Shown: one piece after another, positions 19,495 to 25,626 of the stretch | Numbering within the stretch: the first letter of the stretch is position 1 | Layout of the letters: every line of letters starts with the position of its first letter | Assembly: GCA_028820655.1 (NCBI GenBank) | Contig: JAPPIK010000061.1 | Span: 1 to 64,000 of the forward strand | Direction: 5' to 3' | Source of the DNA: Candidatus Poribacteria bacterium | GTDB lineage: Bacteria; Poribacteria; WGA-4E; JAJDTR01 | DNA: 64,000 nucleotides | Notes under the pieces: generated by a model | What the model was told of the DNA's origin: nothing | Databases searched by the model: none | What the model saw: only the letters and a program-made list of their open reading frames with translations | Made by a program: the position numbers and the translations under genes

Positions 19495-19757
19495 AAGTTG
19501 AGTTCAGAAGCAGCTTCGCAAGGGACCTCAAGCGTATCCGGGACCAATCTGTCAAAAGGCGTATCAAGGCGACTATGGAACAGATTGAGGAAGTAGACAC
19601 CCTAAGGAAAGTAAGCGGTGTCCGAAAACTCAGTGTCAGTGGAAATTATTATAGAATTCGGATTGACGACTATAGGCTTGGTCTCTTGTTAAAAGAAGAC
19701 ACTGTGGTTTTCATTCGATGTTTGCCACGTCGGGACATCTATCATTACTTCCCGTAG
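19491..19757 (+). CDS. RelE/ParE family toxin
   Basis: An 88-residue basic protein of the RelE superfamily, likely a ribosome-dependent mRNA interferase. It shows the family order: a basic N-terminal helix pair (SFARDLKRIRDQSVKRRIK), then VRKLSVSGNYYRIRIDDYRLG, LLKEDTVVFIRCLPRRDIY. The R-x-R-D-Y-R block and the terminal RRDIYHYFP correspond to catalytic-region residues of RelE proteins. Translation starts at TTG 19491, overlapping the antitoxin stop. All conserved blocks are intact, so the toxin looks functional. The pair lies between sulfur-metabolism genes, as an insert after the sulfite reductase terminator. Confidence 0.85.
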   Translation: MKVEFRSSFARDLKRIRDQSVKRRIKATMEQIEEVDTLRKVSGVRKLSVSGNYYRIRIDDYRLGLLLKEDTVVFIRCLPRRDIYHYFP

Positions 19758-19791
19758 TTACTAGCAATTGTCCAAATTTTTAGCCTGTCTA

Positions 19792-20046
19792 ATGAATTTG
19801 AAGACTGACACACTTAAGATTGAAGTAATGGCATATTTTGAAAAAGAAGACATATTACATCTGAAAATTTCTGACGAAACAGAACGAGGAAACATTGAAC
19901 TCGGTCCCAATATCACGGCGGAATTGAACGGGAATGGCGATTTGATCGGTATTGAGATCCTCAATGCCAGCGCTTTCATTCGAGATTTGATTTTGGAATC
20001 CGTACAAGCAAAGATACTTTCACTCGGCAAAGTTCAAACCGCTTAA
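19792..20046 (+). CDS. DUF2283 family protein
   Basis: Small protein of the DUF2283 family, recognised by the pattern of a beta hairpin (EKEDILHLKISDE), an acidic turn, the strand ITAELNGNGDLIGIEILNAS and a C-terminal helix. ATG 19792 gives 84 residues; a start at ATG 19828 would fit the core family better, and neither has a strong ribosome-binding site. DUF2283 genes commonly sit beside small toxin-like partners such as DUF4258, but no DUF4258 gene is visible here. It directly follows the RelE-like toxin. Confidence 0.65.
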   Translation: MNLKTDTLKIEVMAYFEKEDILHLKISDETERGNIELGPNITAELNGNGDLIGIEILNASAFIRDLILESVQAKILSLGKVQTA

Positions 20047-20115
20047 TTATACTAACGATTCATCTTGCCAAGTAGTAGCGGGTGCCAAGACCAGCGTGTA
20101 GGAAGCGTCGCACCA

Positions 20116-20355
20116 ATGAAAAATACCAGTTCCTTTAAACCTGAAGATTGCGCAGATGAAGTTGTGCAGGATGAGTATTTGTTCGACTACAATAGTGGGA
20201 AGCGTGACCGCTTCGCGGGTAAGCTCGGACAAGACCGCCTAATGGTCTGTCTTGATGCGGATGTCGCTGCCGTATTCAAATCTGCCGAATCTGTTAATCA
20301 TGTGCTGCGGGCTATTATCACATCGCTGCCAGCAACGAAAAAAGATACAAGCTGA
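20116..20355 (+). CDS. small conserved protein, TA-like context
   Basis: A 79-residue protein that I recognise only as a widespread short conserved type: an acidic/aromatic segment (DEYLFDYNSGKRDRFAGKL) followed by VCLDADVAAVFKSAESVNHV, close to the motif LDPDVA-x-VF-x-S-x-SVNEALR of many uncharacterised toxin-antitoxin-associated proteins. The start ATG 20116 gives the usual length; the longer frame from 20065 adds unrelated residues. It follows the DUF2283 gene. Its role is unknown. Confidence 0.55.
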   Translation: MKNTSSFKPEDCADEVVQDEYLFDYNSGKRDRFAGKLGQDRLMVCLDADVAAVFKSAESVNHVLRAIITSLPATKKDTS

Positions 20356-20554
20356 TTTTTGCGCTCGCTTCTCGCGTTTTCAATCTCCCGTTACAAAGCT
20401 TGGTATTGAACTCATTCCGTCACGGTTGCGTCCGGGTACGGAAAGATTCGGGGAAGCCTAATGAACCGCGAGCGAAAATCCACGTACTCGGCAATCCAGT
20501 CCGATATTGCGAGGTCTTGCCTGGAAACATCTCGCATGATTGGGAGATATTATA

Positions 20555-21388
20555 TTGAGAACTAGCAAACGTCGACCCCAGCGAGGTAGACGGCTTGTTA
20601 CGACGTGCTCATGTCTACTTGCCCTCTGTTGGTTAGGGTTCTCCGCATGGAATTTGAGCAAAAAGCCTGAAGAACTCACTGCTTTCTTGATAGGATTTAA
20701 CATCGTTGCCGCAATTCTTCTATTCCTACTGCCAAAAGCAATTGCCAGAGTTTTGCAATTGGTAAATGCCGATTCGCGGACGAGCGAGGCGATTCGGGAA
20801 ATGCAGTCAATACGTACAAGCAGAGACGATTCTGAATCCGTGCCAAGTCGGAGTCAGATCGAGACAGGGTTGCCGGAGGCGTGGAGTAAATTGGTGCAGG
20901 ATGGAGACGATTTGCTGGTCAACCTGGTATCGGAGAAGGCAAAGAGTTTGGGGGGACACAAGCCAACTCGTGCTCAGGTTTTGGATTTCTTGAATGGATT
21001 GCGAAGATCCGGTGTTCAACCGAAGGAAGCGGCCGTTCCGCCAAGCCCGGTCGAAAGCGAACAGACAACAATCCCTCCGGGCAGAAAGCCGCCGACGCGG
21101 CTCGTCGTCACCATGGAAAATGGCGATCGAATTGACCGGCGCGCGGCGACAGATACCTTCGTCGAGGCGGTTGAGAAAATCGGAATCGAGCGAGTGAGGA
21201 ACCTCGGGCTTAATGCGGGTCGTTTTTCTCTCGTATCTACCACCCAGTTCCACGAGAAACAACGCAAATCCGGTCGATATTTCATAACGACACACAACAC
21301 TACGACGGCGGAGAAGAAGCAGCTTCTTGAGACGATTGCGACCGAACTTGGCGTCAAGCTCAGAATAGAAACCCCTGTGAAGCGGTGA
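20555..21388 (+). CDS. two-TM protein with conserved C-terminal domain
   Basis: The start chosen is TTG 20555, eight bases after GGGAG (20542-20546); a TTG at 20540 is the alternative. The 277-residue product has two N-terminal helices (CSCLLALCWLGFSAWNL and LIGFNIVAAILLFLLP), a helical cytoplasmic linker and a C-terminal domain of about 95 residues (TMENGDRIDRRAATDTFVEA ... RYFITTHNTTTAEKKQLLE). I recall related C-terminal domains in proteins linked to restriction or effector functions. I cannot name the family and claim no activity. It lies inside the island of small toxin-antitoxin-like genes. Confidence 0.6.
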   Translation: MRTSKRRPQRGRRLVTTCSCLLALCWLGFSAWNLSKKPEELTAFLIGFNIVAAILLFLLPKAIARVLQLVNADSRTSEAIREMQSIRTSRDDSESVPSRSQIETGLPEAWSKLVQDGDDLLVNLVSEKAKSLGGHKPTRAQVLDFLNGLRRSGVQPKEAAVPPSPVESEQTTIPPGRKPPTRLVVTMENGDRIDRRAATDTFVEAVEKIGIERVRNLGLNAGRFSLVSTTQFHEKQRKSGRYFITTHNTTTAEKKQLLETIATELGVKLRIETPVKR

Positions 21389-21470
21389 ACTGAGAATTCG
21401 AGACCGGGAGATGGTTTGCGTCTAGCGTCCCCCTGTCTTGACCCAACATTGACGTTGAGTCACTCCCGAT

Positions 21471-21498
21471 TTGTTCTCGCATGAGCAAGTATTATACT
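21471..21498 (+). promoter_or_regulatory. possible promoter before the small Cys-rich ORF
   Basis: TTGTTC (21471-21476), 16-base spacer, TATACT (21493-21498). A start near 21505 would place the transcript directly on the GAGGAG box (21505-21510) of the 38-codon frame, giving a nearly leaderless message, so the fit is imperfect. Confidence 0.35.
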
Positions 21499-21517
21499 GG
21501 CACTGAGGAGATGTCCA

Positions 21518-21634
21518 ATGTCTTGCCATCAAAATCCCGATTGGAACGTGTTCAAAGAATCGTATTTGTCTGATCAGAAGTGTCTTCAGTGTACCCGATT
21601 CTCTGGATGCTCAGTGTCGTCATTTGAAACGTAG
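21518..21634 (+). CDS. 38-residue cysteine-rich small ORF
   Basis: ATG 21518 follows GAGGAG (21505-21510) at 7 bases and opens a 38-codon frame ending at TAG 21632-21634. The peptide has four cysteines (positions 3, 22, 25 and 31) in the pattern C-x18-C-x2-C-x5-C, compatible with a tiny zinc- or iron-sulfur-binding knuckle. I do not recognise a family. The ribosome-binding site and the cysteine spacing are the only support; it could be chance. Confidence 0.35.
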   Translation: MSCHQNPDWNVFKESYLSDQKCLQCTRFSGCSVSSFET

Positions 21635-21770
21635 GCGATCTGTCAGACACTGAGTTTGCACTTTACATTCTATTTGGAGTGGAAAGCAGCATCGGCTCCT
21701 TCCTTGTTTCAAGAGTATTGGCGAAAACGACGTACCGGATAATTGCCGGCTTTAGAAAAGACGGAAACGG

Positions 21771-22007
21771 ATGACCGATAGCGCAAAGTACATTAAAATC
21801 GTTGAATGGTCTGAAGAAGACCAAAGTTTTGTTGGGTGCTGTCCGGGGATTATCGGGCCGTGTTCTCATGGAAATGATGAAGTGGAAGTCTACCGGGAGT
21901 TATGCGAGATTGTTGATGAGTGGCTGACTATGGCTCACCAGGAAAACAAAGCGCTCCCGCGCCCAACAATCGGCAGGAATGTCGCCGAATTGTTAAGCGC
22001 TGTTTGA
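21771..22007 (+). CDS. HicB-like antitoxin/partner, orphan
   Basis: A 78-residue protein of the HicB-like fold: a partial RNase-H-like beta meander (YIKIVEWSEEDQSFVGCCPG) followed by the helix EVYRELCEIVDEWLTMA. HicB proteins neutralise the small HicA mRNA interferase. No HicA-like gene with its conserved histidine is visible on either side, so this is an orphan copy or belongs to the class annotated as pilus biosynthesis protein HicB. The DNA-binding helix-turn-helix or ribbon-helix-helix tail of full-length HicB is absent. Confidence 0.7.
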   Translation: MTDSAKYIKIVEWSEEDQSFVGCCPGIIGPCSHGNDEVEVYRELCEIVDEWLTMAHQENKALPRPTIGRNVAELLSAV

Positions 22008-22165
22008 ATCACTCATTATAGCGGTCCAAGCAGGTCTTCTGTTCATACGAAAGCATTTATGCGGAATTACCACCAGAACGCGGCGAGGGCGATAATCGGT
22101 CACAGGGATCATAACAAGCACTGCTTGGGTTTAATCGACATACCGTTACCCAACATCTTGACTCG

Positions 22166-22825
22166 GTGGAATTGCTTGTCTCGTCATCGGTTAAACTGGC
22201 ATCTCAACAATTAATGGAAAGGATTCTACGGTCGAATTTGCATATGGACTTACAACAGATTAACATCAAGGTTTTCGTCACGGCGGACAGTAACATCAAT
22301 TATCAGAACTTCATCAAGGTTTTTAACCGGTGGATGGAGGAAGCGGACCAGGATGACTACCTGAACTATGCCGACTATTCTCACACTTCCGCCGGGCCCG
22401 GCGTGTTGCTGATTTCCAAGCGTGCAAACTATAGCATTGACAACGCCATGAATCGGCACGGTTTTCTCTACAACCGGAAGCACAAGCTTGAAGGTGAGAA
22501 TCGCGAAAAGATTCGACAAGCATTCGTGGAAGCGTTCAATAAATGCCAACGACTGGAGAAAGCCGAAGAACTGGAGAACGAAGTACATTTTAGGGGCGAT
22601 GAGATTCTGTTTATGATTAACAACCGGAATATCACTTCCAATTCGCCGGAGATGTTTGAGGCGATAAAGTCGGAACTGACGCCTGTGCTCGAACAGATGT
22701 ACGGGAGTTCAGAGTTTACCCTTGAGCGCGCATCCGAAGACGAACGTGAACGTTTTGCTATTCGGATTTCGGCGAGTTCACACAACGAGATTTCGGAGTT
22801 GTTGACCAATTTGGAAATCCAGTAG
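22166..22825 (+). CDS. conserved hypothetical protein next to ThiF
   Basis: A conserved protein of unknown function that I have seen as a free-standing family beside various housekeeping genes. Recognisable segments are INIKVFVTADSNINYQNFI, FNRWMEEADQDDYLNYADYS, GPGVLLISKRANYSIDNA and INNRNITSNSPEMFEAI. The frame opens at GTG 22166, but the family-like part begins near ATG 22244; no clear ribosome-binding site decides between them (219 or 193 residues). It ends 30 bases before the ThiF/MoeB-type gene in the same direction, so they probably share a transcript. No active-site motif is visible. Confidence 0.6.
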   Translation: MELLVSSSVKLASQQLMERILRSNLHMDLQQINIKVFVTADSNINYQNFIKVFNRWMEEADQDDYLNYADYSHTSAGPGVLLISKRANYSIDNAMNRHGFLYNRKHKLEGENREKIRQAFVEAFNKCQRLEKAEELENEVHFRGDEILFMINNRNITSNSPEMFEAIKSELTPVLEQMYGSSEFTLERASEDERERFAIRISASSHNEISELLTNLEIQ

Positions 22826-22855
22826 TATCAATTTGATCAAACGGAGAGGGCGCCG

Positions 22856-23662
22856 ATGTACAACTTTAATAACGAACAGATCGAGCGTTATAGCCGGCAT
22901 ATCATTCTCAAGGAAGTCGGCGGGATGGGACAAACCAAGTTGCTTGAGTCGAAGGTGCTGCTCATCGGTGCGGGCGGGCTCGGCTCTCCTGCGGGGCTTT
23001 ATCTGGCTGCTGCCGGGATCGGCACCGTGGGAATCATAGATCACGACGTGGTGGATTTGAGCAATCTGCAGCGTCAAATTCTTCATGGGATGGAAGACAT
23101 CGGACGTCCGAAGACCGAGTCCGCCAAAGAAACCATAGGTGGGATGAATCCGGATGTTAACGTGATTGAGCACAGAGAGCGTCTGTCGTCAAAGAACGCG
23201 CTTGATATCATCGGTCAATACGACGTAGTGGTGGACGGGTGCGACAACTTTCCGACCCGCTATTTGATCAACGATTCTTGCGTGATGCTAGGCAAACCCA
23301 ACGTCCACGGCAGTATCTTCCAGTTTGAAGGACAGGTCACGATTTTCTACCCGGGTAAGGGACCGTGTTATCGTTGTCTCTATCCTTCGCCGCCGCCTCC
23401 CGGGATGGCGCCGAGTTGCCAGGAAGCCGGTGTGTTTGGCGCACTGCCGGGAATCGTGGGAACGGCGCAAGCCATTGAAACTATCAAAGTTCTATTGGAT
23501 ATTGGGGAACCGCTTATTGGTCAGCTACTGCTTTTTAGCGCGCTGGGAATGGATTTCAAGAAAATGAAACTGCGGGTGGATTCGCAATGTCCGATCTGTG
23601 GTGAAAACCCGACGATTCACGAGTTGATTGACTACGAAGAATTCTGCCAAGTGCAATGGTAA
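22856..23662 (+). CDS. ThiF/MoeB/HesA family sulfur-carrier adenylyltransferase
   Basis: E1-like enzyme that adenylates the C-terminal Gly-Gly of a ubiquitin-like sulfur carrier (ThiS, MoaD or CysO type). The 268-residue protein shows the nucleotide site LIGAGGLGSPAGLYLAAAG, the acidic DHDVVDLSNLQRQ block, DGCDNFPTRYLIN and two zinc-binding pairs, CYRCL and CPICG. No rhodanese domain is attached, so the sulfur donor must come from elsewhere. The TusA-like domain of the sulfite reductase 3.7 kb upstream is a reasonable candidate, an inference from shared sulfur chemistry. ATG 22856 follows a GGAGAGG box. A terminator follows at 23694. Confidence 0.9.
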   Translation: MYNFNNEQIERYSRHIILKEVGGMGQTKLLESKVLLIGAGGLGSPAGLYLAAAGIGTVGIIDHDVVDLSNLQRQILHGMEDIGRPKTESAKETIGGMNPDVNVIEHRERLSSKNALDIIGQYDVVVDGCDNFPTRYLINDSCVMLGKPNVHGSIFQFEGQVTIFYPGKGPCYRCLYPSPPPPGMAPSCQEAGVFGALPGIVGTAQAIETIKVLLDIGEPLIGQLLLFSALGMDFKKMKLRVDSQCPICGENPTIHELIDYEEFCQVQW

Positions 23663-23693
23663 CATTCTCGGAACTGGGAACGCCAAAATCACG

Positions 23694-23736
23694 AAAGCCC
23701 CAAGACAGTGACACCGTAAGCCTTGGGGCTTTTTTT
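23694..23736 (+). terminator. intrinsic terminator after the ThiF gene
   Basis: AAGCCCCAAG (23695-23704) and CTTGGGGCTT (23722-23731) make a perfect 10-bp stem, followed by a run of T residues up to 23736. It lies 32 bases after the stop codon at 23662. Confidence 0.9.
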
Positions 23737-23967
23737 GCGCCAACAATCTCTTGAGAGCTGCAACATTCGGATTCCGCCTCAGATTGGCAATCATGCACCC
23801 AATAGACATCTTTCCAAAATGGATCTATGTGGTTATAGTAATGTTGGAGATCAGAATATCTACACCGATTGGCAACCAGCCTCGGGGTATCTCAAGTGAA
23901 CAATCTTTGGTTTTGGCCGGATTATTGCTGAAAAAAATCTCTTGCGTTGTCACGCCTCGATTTTAAC

Positions 23968-23996
23968 TTGATTACTTAACACTTATGTGGTATACT
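23968..23996 (+). promoter_or_regulatory. sigma70-type promoter, first copy of a duplicated module
   Basis: TTGATT (23968-23973), 17-base spacer, TATACT (23991-23996). The spacer (ACTTAACACTTATGTGG) is nearly identical to that of the second copy at 25026-25054. Downstream lies no gene; a hairpin with CCTCCCCG and CGGGAGG arms is near 24083-24113. The product, if any, is unknown. Confidence 0.55.
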
Positions 23997-24465
23997 GGCA
24001 TAGCGCTCCTTCTGCAGGGTGCATTTCAAATGATGCCAGGTGTCGCAACTCTATGAAATCAGATTCGAATTTATATCGTCGACCTCCCCGTAGTTTGGCT
24101 AAGCGGGAGGAGGCGCGCTGAAGCATATTCGCAGCATATCGCAGAATACGGCATGGCGCCCGAAACCCGTCAAACCCGTGTCATCACTGGATTCCAGGCC
24201 GATTCTTGCGAATAGTCACCGTCTGCGACGACATCCGGCATCGCAGGCAGAATTGAATCACGCAACCAAGGGGAACAAGCAGTGTAACCGTCAATCATGG
24301 AAGATCGATTGCGAGTCACGGAAAACAGAAAACCCAGACAGAAAACGCCTCATTTGATTGAACCACGGAGATACCTGCCTTCGGGCGGCAAAATGTAGGG
24401 CAAGCGGACGAATAACCTTAGCTGAATCGCCCAGATCAATTAATCGTTCATGCACGCCTGTGGCT

Positions 24466-24523
24466 ACTCAACGCTCGGAAAATACACCGTAACGACTGTT
24501 AACATTTTGGAAAGATGTCTAAT
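24466..24523 (+). repeat. 58-base direct repeat, copy 1
   Basis: This segment begins ACTCAACGCT and ends ATTTTGGAAAGATGTCTAAT. It matches the segment 25537-25594 over the same length without gaps, with identical first ten bases and a near-identical last twenty. The middle is diverged. Confidence 0.6.
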
Positions 24524-24669
24524 ATCTTTCCTGTTGAACTCCATACCAACTGTGATATAATAACGCATGATTGTGATCTTAATAGCAGCCCTGATGCCCC
24601 GCACTACACTACATAAGACAATTGTGGGGAAAAGTATGCTGTAAGGTAAAATAGACATCTTTCAAAAAT
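24504..24669. mobile_element. MITE-like unit with 20-base terminal inverted repeats
   Basis: A 166-bp unit bounded by ATTTTGGAAAGATGTCTAAT (24504-24523) and its inverted counterpart at 24650-24669; the two ends match at 18 of 20 positions. Both sides are flanked by AAC (24501-24503 and 24670-24672), a possible 3-bp target duplication. The interior codes for nothing. Other single copies of the end sequence lie at 23801-23820 and 25575-25594. It could instead be a long hairpin of regulatory nature. Confidence 0.4.
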
Positions 24670-25025
24670 AACACCCTGTAGCTCTGCTAATCTCGCTGAT
24701 TGGAATAATCATACGGGTTGCAGCGTTGTCAAAGAATCCCTTGGGTGGTCGGTTGTGCCAGCGGCGTGTCATGTTTTCTCATTCCCGTAATGTTTGCCGC
24801 CACAAATGACTTTCCTGACGTCGGGAATGCTTCCGCGAACTGACGATTTGAGTCGATGGCAACCGCTAAATTTTGTCAACTTTCGGCTGAATTGTTACAC
24901 TCCAAGTCAAGCGAATGCTCCGAAGTTTCTCGAGGGGCGCCGAACCGGCGGCACATGGGGTGGTTGCACGCTGATATCCATTGTCGGCAAACATTACCTT
25001 CTTCTTGAAACTCGTCAATTTTAGA

Positions 25026-25054
25026 TTGAAAACTTAACGTTTGTGTGGTATAAT
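25026..25054 (+). promoter_or_regulatory. strong sigma70-type promoter of the candidate ncRNA
   Basis: TTGAAA (25026-25031), 17-base spacer (ACTTAACGTTTGTGTGG), TATAAT (25049-25054). Near-consensus boxes at ideal spacing predict a start close to 25061. It is the second copy of the module also found at 23968-23996. Confidence 0.7.
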
Positions 25055-25060
25055 GTGACA

Positions 25061-25212
25061 TGCCATGAACAATCCGTCAAAGAGGTGGATTTATTTTCTG
25101 TCGGCATTTTGTTGGCGTTGAGATTCGCGAGAACCCGCTCTATCAAAGGAATCCTCCATTTCAGAATATGCCAACGCACTGCCAAAATCGGCGCTCTGTT
25201 GGCATCTTTTTT
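25061..25212 (+). ncRNA. candidate structured small RNA (about 150 nt)
   Basis: Bounded by a near-consensus promoter (25026-25054) and an intrinsic terminator (25168-25212), this interval has no convincing coding frame; the longest ATG frame after the predicted start is 18 codons. A long imperfect stem joins AAGAGGTGGATT (25080-25091) with AATCCTCCATTT (25150-25161), with 10 of 12 positions pairing. Inside it, TTC-GCGA-GAA (about 25124-25133) is a GNRA-capped hairpin. The layout of stem, internal loop and terminator resembles an independent small RNA. It matches no RNA family I can recall. A leader of the 25627 gene is the alternative, although the terminator would stop it. Confidence 0.45.
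25168..25212 (+). terminator. intrinsic terminator of the candidate ncRNA
   Basis: ATGCCAAC (25168-25175) and GTTGGCAT (25198-25205) form a perfect 8-bp stem, followed by C and six T residues (25207-25212). Confidence 0.75.
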
Positions 25213-25536
25213 CACCCTATCGGTTCAATTGATTTCTTGGTTGAGAATCATCAATTCAGACGACCTTATTCACCGATATTTTCGACGTGCAGCGTGAACA
25301 TGCGCCCGTACCCAACGTAGTAGCCAACATATTGATCAACCTATGGCTAATCCCGATAGCGTTCACATTTAGACCTGTATAGCTAATCACGATTCAGACC
25401 TCACTAGTGAACATTGGCGTTAATCCAGTCAAGGCGATACACTGATTCGGAGCAAGAAGGCACGAAGATAAGCGGCTCAACAGAATTCCCAAGTGCATAT
25501 CCACTATCTCATGACTGCAAATCTGCACCTTGGATG

Positions 25537-25594
25537 ACTCAACGCTGCGAAAAAAGCTTGAAACGGCAGACACTATTTTGGAAGGATGCTTAAT
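25537..25594 (+). repeat. 58-base direct repeat, copy 2
   Basis: Ungapped relative of 24466-24523: it begins ACTCAACGCT and ends ATTTTGGAAGGATGCTTAAT. It is followed at once by CCCGTTAGGGATGTGAG and the ribosome-binding site of the 1460-residue protein. The repeat may therefore form part of its 5' leader. Confidence 0.6.
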
Positions 25595-25626
25595 CCCGTT
25601 AGGGATGTGAGTAACGGAGAATTTTA

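Larger units (their letters stand above)
23737..25626. other. 1.9-kb gene-free region with repeats and RNA signals
   Basis: No open frame here has both a ribosome-binding site and protein-like composition. The region contains a duplicated promoter module (23968-23996 and 25026-25054), four copies of a 20-base motif related to ATTTTGGAAAGATGTCTAAT (minus at 23801-23820, plus at 24504-24523, minus at 24650-24669, plus at 25575-25594) and two 58-base direct repeats. A structured candidate ncRNA ends in a terminator. The last 20 bases hold the GGAGA box of the next gene. This looks like an accumulation site for small mobile or regulatory elements. Confidence 0.6.

Noticed and set aside
20065-20115. 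Upstream start of the small protein at 20116
   Set aside because: The extra 17 codons do not match the family and there is no ribosome-binding site; ATG 20116 gives the usual length.
24794-25024. Open frame of 76 codons in the gene-free region
   Set aside because: No ribosome-binding site and no protein-like pattern; it ends inside the promoter module at 25026.
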